Source of the DNA: Clostridiales bacterium UBA6114
GTDB taxonomy: Bacteria > Bacillota > Clostridia > Oscillospirales > Butyricicoccaceae
Assembly (NCBI GenBank): GCA_002423435.1
Contig: DIWE01000009.1
Coordinates: forward strand, 119,806 to 183,805
Direction of reading: 5' to 3'
DNA: 64,000 bases
The notes under the pieces were generated by a model. The model worked only from the letters and a program-made list of their open reading frames with translations, ran no database searches and was not told where the DNA came from. The position numbers and the translations under genes were made by a program. Positions 25,157 through 32,749 of this stretch are shown here, one piece after another. Numbering within the stretch: the first letter of the stretch is position 1; each line of letters starts with the position of its first letter.

Positions 25157-25196
25157 GATCAGCCGCGACGTTAACCGCCGCGGCTGATCTTTTTTT
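25157..25196 (+). terminator. Rho-independent terminator of the GGDEF-HD-GYP gene
   Basis: 11-bp perfect stem GATCAGCCGCG/CGCGGCTGATC followed by TTTTTTT; ends before the convergent SDR stop. Confidence 0.9.
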
Positions 25197-25200
25197 GTTC

Positions 25201-25962
25201 TCAGCGCATATAAGCGCCGCCGTTTACGTCGATTGTCGCGCCGGTTATAAAATTTGCCTCCTCGCTTGCAAGGAATACCGCCGCATATCCGATATCCTCA
25301 AGTGTGCCGATGCGATGCATGGGAGTCCGCTCGAGGGTGATATCCATCCGCTTCGGGTCGGCCAGAAGGATGCCCGCCAGCTGCTCGGTCATATGTACCC
25401 CGGGCGCGATTGAATTGACGGTGATGCCGTCGAGGGCTACGGATCGGGCAAGCGTTTTCGTAAAAGCCAGCTGCGCGCCCTTGGTCGAGGCGTAATGCAC
25501 CTGCCCGAACAGCGCGCCCTGCTCGGCGACGAGCGAGGAAATCTGTATGATTCTCCCCCATTTTTGCCTGCGCATCATCGGGAGAGCATATTTCGAGCAA
25601 AGAAAACAGCCGGTGATGTTCGTTTTAAGCACGCGCTCCCACTCGGCAAGATCGATCGTATCGATATCCAGATTGCTGTTGATGCCCGCGTTGTTCACCA
25701 GGATGTCCAGCCTGCCGAACGCGGCTTCAATGGCCTCGAACAGCCGGATAACATCCGCCTCGTTCCCGACATCGCCCTGCGCGACGACGGCACGGCGGCC
25801 CATGGCGCGAATTTCCTCAGCCACCCTTTCGGCTTCCTCTTTGGACTTTACGTAACTTACCATGATATCGGCGCCGGCCTCCGCGAGGCATTTTGCAATT
25901 CCCATGCCAAGCCCGCGCGACGCGCCGGTGACAAATGCGGTTTTCCCGGTTAAATTGAACAT
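25201..25962 (-). CDS. SDR-family oxidoreductase (FabG-like) of the TRAP cluster
   Basis: 253-aa NAD(P)-dependent short-chain dehydrogenase. Cofactor motif TGASRGLGMGIA, NNAG at about 88-91, catalytic Ser in IISS-type IQISSLVA and YASTK at about 155-159, C-terminal GATIDVNGGAYMR. The substrate is probably a hydroxy group of a sugar or sugar acid, judged from the divergent GntR regulator and sugar-acid genes beyond. AAAGGAGGAG precedes the ATG. Its promoter (TTGACA-N17-TATATT) overlaps GAATATC repeats that are also found near gntR and the TRAP genes, so it is likely in the same regulon. True FabG of fatty-acid synthesis is less likely in this setting. Confidence 0.8.
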   Translation of the reverse strand: MFNLTGKTAFVTGASRGLGMGIAKCLAEAGADIMVSYVKSKEEAERVAEEIRAMGRRAVVAQGDVGNEADVIRLFEAIEAAFGRLDILVNNAGINSNLDIDTIDLAEWERVLKTNITGCFLCSKYALPMMRRQKWGRIIQISSLVAEQGALFGQVHYASTKGAQLAFTKTLARSVALDGITVNSIAPGVHMTEQLAGILLADPKRMDITLERTPMHRIGTLEDIGYAAVFLASEEANFITGATIDVNGGAYMR

Positions 25963-26003
25963 GCAGACTCCTCCTTTATCAAGTATGCTTTGTTGATCAT
26001 CAC

Positions 26004-26045
26004 GAATATATCATACAGAATATCACATGTCAAATATTGAATATC
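26004..26045. promoter_or_regulatory. Divergent SDR/gntR promoter region with GAATATC repeats
   Basis: Minus promoter for the SDR: TTGACA (26033-26028), 17-nt spacer, TATATT (26010-26005). GAATATAT at 26004 and GAATATC at 26018 and 26039 lie over its -10 box, its spacer and just upstream; the last also abuts the gntR -35 box. GAATATC recurs at 26860 before the TRAP genes. Likely operators of the GntR protein. Confidence 0.5.
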
Positions 26046-26047
26046 TA

Positions 26048-26077
26048 TTGACAAACCATCGCGCAGGATACTATAAT
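26048..26077 (+). promoter_or_regulatory. Sigma-A promoter of gntR
   Basis: TTGACA at 26048-26053, 18-nt spacer, TATAAT at 26072-26077. Confidence 0.7.
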
Positions 26078-26142
26078 GAAAATTACCAGGCGTAAACATT
26101 TTTAAAATTGTGGACATTAAATTATAGAGATCGGGGTTTTAT

Positions 26143-26808
26143 ATGAGCGGCGACATCATTGTTGACAATACAATAGCTTCTCAGGTCGTCCGCGTATTGC
26201 GCAATGATATTATCACAAAGCGCATTAAAGCGGGAAGCAGAATCACGATCAAGGAGATCTCGGAGCGTTACGGCGTGAGCAATATGCCCGTGCGCGAGGC
26301 CTTCCGCACTCTCGAGGGCGAAAAGCTCCTGGAAATGAATCCTTACAAGGGCGCGACCGTGCTCAATATCGACGTGAACTTCATCAGGGACACCTACGGC
26401 ATTATCCGGGCGCTGGAGTCTCTGATCACCGAAGAGGCCATGGACGATATCGACGACGCGGCCGTCGCGCACCTTCATGAAATCAATCAGTCCATTGCAG
26501 CTCTCAAACGCGAGGAGATCGCGGAGGGCAAGTATAATGAACTCAATTCGGAGTTCCATAACATCATCTTTGCCTTCGGGAAAAACGCAAAAGCCCTTGA
26601 CATCCTTCGTTACCAGAATTCGCTGATCCTGGCTCTGCGTAGCGTATATGTACAGCACAGCGAACGGATTAAGCTCGCCACCAGCCAGCATGCGAAGATC
26701 GCATCCGCGCTTTCTCAAAAAGACCGGGTTCTTTTAAGGGTTGCGGTTGACGAGCATACGATATCCGCGATGGAGGATTTCCTGCAGCAATTCAAAGAAG
26801 AAAATTAG
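26143..26808 (+). CDS. GntR/FadR-family transcriptional regulator
   Basis: 221 aa. Winged-helix domain at about 5-75 (LRNDIITKRIKAGSRITIKEISERYGVS, NMPVREAFRTLEGEKLLEM), followed by an alpha-helical FCD ligand domain with DIDDAAVAHLHEINQS and HNIIFAFG, His and Asp residues of the type that bind metal and carboxylate ligands. Such proteins usually repress sugar-acid uptake genes until the acid binds. It is divergent from an SDR and upstream of a TRAP transporter, UlaG-like hydrolase, enolase-superfamily dehydratase and second SDR, which are its likely targets. The ribosome site is weak (GATCGGGG). Confidence 0.85.
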   Translation: MSGDIIVDNTIASQVVRVLRNDIITKRIKAGSRITIKEISERYGVSNMPVREAFRTLEGEKLLEMNPYKGATVLNIDVNFIRDTYGIIRALESLITEEAMDDIDDAAVAHLHEINQSIAALKREEIAEGKYNELNSEFHNIIFAFGKNAKALDILRYQNSLILALRSVYVQHSERIKLATSQHAKIASALSQKDRVLLRVAVDEHTISAMEDFLQQFKEEN

Positions 26809-26843
26809 CCTTCACCCTGCAAAGAAAACATATGGTGTAGATA

Positions 26844-26866
26844 GAATATGCGCAATATAGAATATC
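26844..26866 (+). promoter_or_regulatory. GAATATG/GAATATC repeats before the TRAP operon
   Basis: GAATATG (26844) and GAATATC (26860), 16 bp apart, in a very AT-rich 70-bp leader; the second copies the repeats in the divergent SDR/gntR promoter. Confidence 0.4.
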
Positions 26867-26914
26867 AAATATATAATATTAAATATATTAAAATATTAAA
26901 GGGGGGGAAAATAA

Positions 26915-27418
26915 TTGAAAAATCCACTGAAAAAGGCCATGGATGCTCTGGAGATGATGCTGAAAACCACTGTGACAGCCGTGTTGATCGTGTTTACGGT
27001 GTTGGTTGCCGTACAGGTCATATCGAGATACGTATTTCATTCACCGATCACCTGGACGGAACAGGCGGCCAGGTATTTGTTTATCTGGATGATTATGCTG
27101 GAAATGCCGGTGCTGTTTCGGATCAAGGGAAATATGACGTTCGACCTGCTGCTTGATAAATTTCCGGAGAAGATGCAGACGTTCATTCATATTGTGGGCA
27201 TAATTCTTGTCGCCGGGTTCGCAGCCAGCTATTTTTCAGCGAGTCTCGGATTATGCATGAAATCGGTCGGCAGAATCGCGGTCGGTATCGGCCTGCCGAT
27301 CAATTGCGTGTATGCCGCGCAGCCCGTGGGCTCGGCGCTGCTGTTTCTGACTGCGGCCGAGGCGGCCGTCGAGTCATTAAGGCGGTTATTCCACAAAGAG
27401 AAGGGGGCGCTTTCCTGA
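26915..27418 (+). CDS. dctQ: TRAP transporter small permease (DctQ family)
   Basis: 167-aa membrane protein with four predicted segments (TTVTAVLIVFTVLVAVQVISRYV, TEQAARYLFIWMIMLEMPVLF, FIHIVGIILVAGFAASYF, AQPVGSALLFLTAAEAAV). SRYVF and TEQAARYLFIW are DctQ hallmarks. It is the small membrane subunit that docks with the large permease for sodium-driven uptake of carboxylates or sugar acids. The start is TTG at 26915, set by the GGGGGGG 8 nt upstream. Its stop abuts the dctM ATG, so the pair is coupled. Confidence 0.88.
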   Translation: MKNPLKKAMDALEMMLKTTVTAVLIVFTVLVAVQVISRYVFHSPITWTEQAARYLFIWMIMLEMPVLFRIKGNMTFDLLLDKFPEKMQTFIHIVGIILVAGFAASYFSASLGLCMKSVGRIAVGIGLPINCVYAAQPVGSALLFLTAAEAAVESLRRLFHKEKGALS

Positions 27419-28690
27419 ATGCTTGCAGTATTGGGTATTGCTTTTCTCGTCCTTTTGTTTATCGGCGTTCCGATTGCATATTCGCTTGCAATTGCCGCAA
27501 CGGGCGTGATTCTCATGATGCCGGATCTGCCGAACCTTGTCATCGCTCAGAAAATTTTCAGCTCCATGGATTCTTTTTTTCTTGTCGCGGTTCCCTTTTT
27601 CATGCTGGCCGGCGGCATTATGAACGAAACCGGCATCACAAAACGGCTCGTACGCTTTTCCGACTCGCTCGTGGGACATATCAAGGGCGGACTTGGCCAT
27701 ACGTCGGTTCTGACGGGCATGCTGATGGCGGGCGTATCCGGCTCGGCAAACGCCGACGCCGCGGCGATCGGCACCCTGATGGTTCCCCCGCTGAAAAAGA
27801 GCGGGTATGAGGAAGGGTTCGCCGTTTCCCTGGTTGCGGCGGCCGGCGCGTTGGGCCCGATCATACCGCCGAGCATCATGATGATCGTATATTCCGGCGT
27901 TACGAATATCTCGATTGCCAAGCTGTTTATGGGCGGCGTTTTACCCGGAATTTCCCTCGGCATCGGCTACATGGTGCTCAATTATTTTTACGCGGTCAAA
28001 CATAACCTCAATTCGCGCGGCTTTTCAGGCTGGCGCAACGTCTGGGACTCGTTCAAGGAAGCGGTTTGGGCGCTCATTATGCCCGCGATCATACTCGGCG
28101 GCATCCTGTTCGGCGTCGTGACGGCGACCGAGGCGGGCGTACTCGCCTCCCTGTATGGCATCATATACGGCTTTATCACGAAAACCCTTACGTTACCCAA
28201 GCTGTGGCACTGCTGCTACGACGCGGTCAAGACCTCCGCGGTCACGATGATCATCATCGCGTTTGCGACGCTGTTCGGCTATATGCTGGCGCGCGGGAAT
28301 TTTTCCGAGGTGATCATAGGATTTTTAGGCGCTTTCACCACAAATAAATATATCGTGCTGGGCCTTATCGTAATTCTCATATTCATACTCGGCATGTTCA
28401 TCGATCCGAACGCTATTTTGCTGATGGTGGTGCCGGTGGTGGCGCCGCTCGTAACGCAGTATAACTTCGATCCCATCCACTTTGCAGTCGTGCTGGTGCT
28501 GGCGCTGGTCATGGGCGGCCTGACGCCGCCGGTGGGGCTGGTGCTGTACATAGTTTCTTCGGTGGATCAGACGCCGCTTTATAAAGCGGTCAAGGCGGTA
28601 TGGCCGTTCGTGTGGGTCAATTTTGCCGTAATCCTGCTGGTCATGCTGATTCCGGGTATCGCGACATGGATTCCAGGCCTTATTGGGTAG
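27419..28690 (+). CDS. dctM: TRAP transporter large permease (DctM family)
   Basis: 423-aa integral membrane protein with about a dozen segments, the ion-coupled transport subunit of a TRAP system. Family features: PFFMLAGGIMNETGITKRLV, AGVSGSANADAAAIGTLMVP, LGPIIPPSIMMIVYSGVTN and MFIDPNAILLMVVPVVAP. It begins directly after the dctQ stop and is followed 50 bp later by the binding-protein gene. Order Q-M-P; the substrate is set by DctP and probably is a sugar acid given the downstream enzymes. Confidence 0.92.
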   Translation: MLAVLGIAFLVLLFIGVPIAYSLAIAATGVILMMPDLPNLVIAQKIFSSMDSFFLVAVPFFMLAGGIMNETGITKRLVRFSDSLVGHIKGGLGHTSVLTGMLMAGVSGSANADAAAIGTLMVPPLKKSGYEEGFAVSLVAAAGALGPIIPPSIMMIVYSGVTNISIAKLFMGGVLPGISLGIGYMVLNYFYAVKHNLNSRGFSGWRNVWDSFKEAVWALIMPAIILGGILFGVVTATEAGVLASLYGIIYGFITKTLTLPKLWHCCYDAVKTSAVTMIIIAFATLFGYMLARGNFSEVIIGFLGAFTTNKYIVLGLIVILIFILGMFIDPNAILLMVVPVVAPLVTQYNFDPIHFAVVLVLALVMGGLTPPVGLVLYIVSSVDQTPLYKAVKAVWPFVWVNFAVILLVMLIPGIATWIPGLIG

Positions 28691-28740
28691 CTTTAAGCTG
28701 CTTGATGATAGGATATTAATTACGGGAGGAATGAGTAAAA

Positions 28741-29783
28741 TGAAAAAACTTGGCGCCTTATTTCTTGTCGTTTCGCTCCTCGCCGCGCTGCTTTCCGGCT
28801 GCGCACAGTCGGCGGCGCCCGCCTCGTCTGCCCCTGCGGAAAATACCACGCCGGCTGCGGATACGCCGAAGGACAAAATCGAGATCAAGTTCGGACATGC
28901 AAACTCGGTGGACCAGGCGGCAAACATTTATTCCCAGATGTGGGCAGACAGAGTCTCCGAGCTGAGCGGCGGCCGCATCACGATAACGGTCTATCCGGCA
29001 AGCCAGCTCGGCTCCCTGGACGAGATGGCCGAAGCGGTCACCCTGGGGACGCTGGACGCATGCATGGGCGACACGTCGTTTTTGAGCAACTTCCTGCCGG
29101 AGCTCGGCGTCCTGTCGCTGCCGTTTCTGATCAAGGACTACGATATGGGCGAAGAGATCTATGACGGGGAGATTACCGCGGATCTTTGGAACAAGCTGGC
29201 GACGGAGCACAGTACCCACGTGCTCGCCTGGTGGTGGAACGGCTTTCGGATCATCGGCTCGAGAACCCCCATCACCTCGGTTGCCGACTGCAAGGGGATC
29301 AAGATCCGCACAGCCCAGGTGCCGGTATTTATCGAGACCTTTTCCCGTCTGGGCATGAAGCCGACCCCGATGCCATGGGGAGATACGTATACCGCTTATC
29401 AGTCGGGCATAGTCGACGCGATGGAAACGCCCGCGGAGGTGATGTGTACGCAGGAGTTTGACAAGATCGGCGGCAACATCTGCAATTCCCGCCACATGCT
29501 CAACGTCATAGGCCCGACCATGAACGAACAGTTCTGGCAGTCCCTTTCCGCCGAGGATCAGGACATCCTGATGACCGCGGTCAAAGAGGTAACGGAAAAA
29601 CAGCGCGCAAACGCCATCGAGCAGGAAGCGGGCTATTTAAAGACAATGGCCGACCGCGGCGCCAACGTCACGGAATTCTCGGACAGTCAGGAGCTGGTGG
29701 AGCTGTATAAGCCCTACTGGACCGAATACGCCGGACAGGCCGGGGCGGAGGATCTGCTCGATAAGATCATTGCCCTCTCGTAA
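28741..29783 (+). CDS. dctP: TRAP transporter solute-binding lipoprotein (DctP family)
   Basis: About 346-aa extracytoplasmic receptor. The start at 28741 follows GGGAGGA with 11-nt spacing; ATG at 28732 is too close to the site. Lipoprotein signal MKKLGALFLVVSLLAALLSGC with lipobox LSGC. DctP signatures: IKFGHANSVDQAANIY, GRITITVYPASQLGSLDEMAEAV, and KGIKIRTAQVPVFIETFSRLGMKPTPMPWGDTY with the conserved carboxylate-binding Arg, then YQSGIVDAMETP. It binds an organic acid outside the membrane and delivers it to DctQM. The next gene starts about 100 bp later. Confidence 0.92.
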
Positions 29784-29884
29784 TGCGGCAGACTGAACAA
29801 ACGGCGCGATTTCGTCGTTTGGACCGTTCCCGGCGGCTCGTTCCGCCGCCGGGAACGAAAAAACAAACAGGAGGTAACGGCGAT

Positions 29885-30595
29885 ATGAAGGCGACATGGA
29901 TCGGACAGGGCGGACTGTTTTTTGAAACGGCGGGCGGCAGCAGGATCATGATCGACCCTTATCTGTCAAACCGTATGGCGCGGCTGCGCGGCGCAGCCTG
30001 GGAGCGGCTTGTCCCCGCCGACGAGCGCTATCTCAAAGGGCAGCTCGATGTGCTGATCCTCACACACATCCATGACGACCATGTCGACACCGAAACGCTC
30101 GACCGGCTGATTCCCGTACAGAAAAACCCGATTGCGATACTGGCGCCGCAAAGCGTCTGGGCTTTCGTCCGCGAGCGGTATACCGGGGCCCACAATTATA
30201 TTCTGTTCGATCATGAGACCGAGGTAACGCTGAAGGATGCGGCGTTTTGCTCGGTCTACGCCGCGCACAGCGACGAGCACGCTGTCGGCGTCGTGCTGAC
30301 GGCGGACGCGCGTACGGTGTATGTGACGGGCGACACACTTTATTCGAGGCGCATCCTGCGGGCGATCGACAGGCCCGTCGACTATATGTTCACCGTTATC
30401 AACGGAGCGGGAAACAATATGAATGCCTCCGATGCCGCGCGGCTCGCAAAAGCGATTGCGCCTCAACACGCCATACCGATCCATTGGGATATGTTTCGCG
30501 ATTTCGGCAGCGATCCCGAGGAGTTTCTTTGTTATATGCAGGACAGCGCGGTCCATGCATTTTTGATGGAGCATTTTTGCCCAATTACGTTATAA
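29885..30595 (+). CDS. MBL-fold metallo-hydrolase, UlaG-like lactonase
   Basis: 236 aa from the ATG at 29885, which follows AGGAGGTAACGGCG. Metallo-beta-lactamase fold with HIHDDHVDTE (HxHxDH), a later YAAHSDEH and VYVTGDTLYS, and PIHWDMF near the end. Overall layout (MKATWIGQGGLFFETAGGSRIMIDPY) resembles L-ascorbate-6-phosphate lactonase UlaG and related lactonases. In this cluster it may open a sugar-acid lactone before dehydration. Thiol or other ester hydrolase activity is possible; metal binding looks intact. Confidence 0.75.
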   Translation: MKATWIGQGGLFFETAGGSRIMIDPYLSNRMARLRGAAWERLVPADERYLKGQLDVLILTHIHDDHVDTETLDRLIPVQKNPIAILAPQSVWAFVRERYTGAHNYILFDHETEVTLKDAAFCSVYAAHSDEHAVGVVLTADARTVYVTGDTLYSRRILRAIDRPVDYMFTVINGAGNNMNASDAARLAKAIAPQHAIPIHWDMFRDFGSDPEEFLCYMQDSAVHAFLMEHFCPITL

Positions 30596-30609
30596 GGGGT
30601 TCGTTGTGA

Positions 30610-31785
30610 ATGAAAATAACTGATGTAAAGACATTTATCGTCGACTGTTACCGCACAAATTTTGTATTTGTGAAGTTGTACACGGACGAGGGCCTCACCG
30701 GCGTCGGCGAAGGCACGCTTGAATACAAGGAAAATGCGCTGACAGGCGCGGTTTTGGATATCAGGGAAGACTTGATCGGGCAGGACCCGTTGAATATCGA
30801 AAAAATCGTGTACCATCTCTACCGGGATTCTTACTGGCGCATCGGCGCCGTATTGCAGTCGGCAATCAGCATGGTCGAGATGGCGCTTTGGGATATAAGC
30901 GGAAAATTCTACAACGTGCCGGTGATGAACCTCTTGGGCGGCCAGGTGCGCGACGAAATCAAAATTTATGCAAACGCATGGTTCTCCGGCGCAAAAACGC
31001 CGGAGGAGTTTGCCTCGAAAGCGAAAGCGACGGTGGCAAAGGGCGTCCGGGCGCTCAAATGGGATCCCTTTGGAAAGGCGTATCTTTACATGGAAAAGCG
31101 CGAATTTTCGGCCGCGATCGATTGCGTCGCGGCGGTGCGGGAAGCGGTCGGGCCGGATGTCGAGCTCCTGATCGAAGGGCACGGCCGGTTCGACGTCGCG
31201 ACCGCCGTTAAAATAGCAAACGCTATAAAGCCGTATGACCCCATGTTCTTTGAGGAGCCGATTCCCCCCGACAATTTAGACGCGCTGGCCGAGGTACACC
31301 GCAAATCCCCCGTCCCCATCGCGGCCGGCGAGAGGATTTATTCCCAGTACGCCTTCCGGGAGTTTTTAGAGAAGGGCTGCGCCGATTTCGCGCAGCTTGA
31401 CGTCAGCCATTGCGGCGGCATCCTTGCGCTTAAGAAAATGGCCGCCATGGCGGAGGTCCATTACGTCGCGGTCGCGCCGCACAACCCTTGCGGGCCGATC
31501 ACCAACGCATCGTCGCTCCAGCTTGCGGGCAATATCGTAAACTACCGGATACTGGAGACCATGTTCACCGATGTAAGCTGGCGCCGTGAGCTTACATCGG
31601 AAGAGGTCGTGTTCCGCGACGGATATATCGCGATCCCGAAAAAGCCCGGGCTTGGCCTGGACCTAAACGAGCGGGAGTGCCTCAAGCACCCCTACGTCCC
31701 GATCAAGCTCAGGCATTATAACGGCAATCTGACCGATATCCGGCCGAAGGAGGCCGCGGTCTGCTATTTTTACGGCATGGGCTAA
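30610..31785 (+). CDS. Enolase-superfamily sugar-acid dehydratase (MR/MLE, galactonate dehydratase-like)
   Basis: 391 aa. Mandelate racemase/muconate lactonising N-terminal capping domain (about 1-120) and TIM barrel. Catalytic pattern: a Lys in ALKWDPFGKAY, metal ligands in LLIEGHGRFD, FFEEPIPPDN and AAGERIYS, and His in VAPHNPCGPI. The His after the first metal ligand plus the late His mark the D-galactonate/mannonate dehydratase type, which turns aldonates into 2-keto-3-deoxy acids. The first metal ligand reads Glu, where I recall Asp in E. coli DgoD, so the exact substrate may differ. AAGGGG lies 14 nt upstream of the ATG. The gene follows the UlaG-like gene by 14 bp. Confidence 0.82.
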   Translation: MKITDVKTFIVDCYRTNFVFVKLYTDEGLTGVGEGTLEYKENALTGAVLDIREDLIGQDPLNIEKIVYHLYRDSYWRIGAVLQSAISMVEMALWDISGKFYNVPVMNLLGGQVRDEIKIYANAWFSGAKTPEEFASKAKATVAKGVRALKWDPFGKAYLYMEKREFSAAIDCVAAVREAVGPDVELLIEGHGRFDVATAVKIANAIKPYDPMFFEEPIPPDNLDALAEVHRKSPVPIAAGERIYSQYAFREFLEKGCADFAQLDVSHCGGILALKKMAAMAEVHYVAVAPHNPCGPITNASSLQLAGNIVNYRILETMFTDVSWRRELTSEEVVFRDGYIAIPKKPGLGLDLNERECLKHPYVPIKLRHYNGNLTDIRPKEAAVCYFYGMG

Positions 31786-31806
31786 AACGTAAAAGGAGGA
31801 ATCTGC

Positions 31807-32601
31807 ATGTCTTATTCGACGGGAAAGGCAGTGCTTGTGACCGGAGCGGGCCGGGGCATCGGCGGCGGGATCGCGCGGTGCCTCGGTCAGGCGGGGTACC
31901 ATGTCGGCGTCCATTACAATAAAAGCGCGCAGGGTGCGCTGAAGGTGTGCGCGGAAATCAGAGAGATGGGGCGGGAGGCGCTCCCCATTCAGGCCGACCT
32001 GTCCGACCTCTCGCAGCTTCACGCGATGTTCGACACCTTCCTTGAGAAATTCGGAAAGATCGACGCGCTTGTAAACAATTCCGGCATCACGCAGTATATG
32101 CCCTTTCTTGAGGCTACCCCGGAGCACTTCGAGCTTCTCACAAACGTCGACTGGCGGGCGACCTATTTCTGCACCCAGCGCGCAGCGAAAAACATGATCG
32201 AAAACGACGTCAAAGGCTCGATCGTCAACATATCGAGCGTGCAGAAAGAGGCGATCCTGAGCACGGCCAGCGTATACGGGCCGTCGAAGGCAGCCATCAG
32301 CCGGTTTACAAGGCATGCCGCGTTGGAGCTCGCGCCCTATAAGATTCGCGTCAACTGCATCTCCCCGGGACATATCAAGGTGCTCGACCAAAACGTTGTG
32401 CTGGATCGGGAAAAGGAGCAGATCTCCCGCATCCCGTGGCACAGGGTGGGGCGGGCGGAGGAAATCGGCCGCGCGGTGCTCTTTCTGATCGATGAAAAAT
32501 CGGATTATATCACGGGTTCGGACCTGCAGGTGGACGGCGGCTTCCCGCTCCCCGCGTTCATGGACAATTTTCTGTTCCCCCTCCCTCCGGTCGGCACATA
32601 A
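31807..32601 (+). CDS. SDR-family oxidoreductase (last gene of the TRAP cluster)
   Basis: 264 aa with TGAGRGIGGGIA cofactor motif, NNSG (about 92-95, NNAG variant), SSVQ-type catalytic Ser and YGPSKAA (about 158-164), and a C-terminal GSDLQVDGGFPLP. Probably oxidises or reduces a sugar, sugar acid or keto acid of the pathway. AAAGGAGGAATCTGC precedes the ATG. It is only about 30-35% like the other SDRs here by eye, so not a recent duplicate. Ends at a strong terminator. Confidence 0.82.
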   Translation: MSYSTGKAVLVTGAGRGIGGGIARCLGQAGYHVGVHYNKSAQGALKVCAEIREMGREALPIQADLSDLSQLHAMFDTFLEKFGKIDALVNNSGITQYMPFLEATPEHFELLTNVDWRATYFCTQRAAKNMIENDVKGSIVNISSVQKEAILSTASVYGPSKAAISRFTRHAALELAPYKIRVNCISPGHIKVLDQNVVLDREKEQISRIPWHRVGRAEEIGRAVLFLIDEKSDYITGSDLQVDGGFPLPAFMDNFLFPLPPVGT

Positions 32602-32634
32602 TGCCCGATCCATATGCTTCCATTCACATAAAAA

Positions 32635-32664
32635 TGCACGGGGCTTTTATGCCCCGTGCACTTT
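32635..32664 (+). terminator. Rho-independent terminator of the TRAP cluster
   Basis: TGCACGGGGC (32635-32644) pairs with GCCCCGTGCA (32651-32660), extended by AAAA/TTTT and followed by CTTTTATG. Confidence 0.85.
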
Positions 32665-32749
32665 TATGTGATTATTCCAGACCGCCGAGTCATTGATTTA
32701 ACAAAAGCCCCATACATTAGTAACAATATGATCTTTGGGGCGTGTTGCT

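Noticed and set aside
26848..27156. 102-codon frame overlapping dctQ
   Set aside because: Different frame from the clear DctQ protein; begins in AT-rich leader without a ribosome site.
25201..32601. Mobile island
   Set aside because: No integrase, attachment repeats, tRNA boundary or marked composition change was seen; ordinary catabolic cluster.
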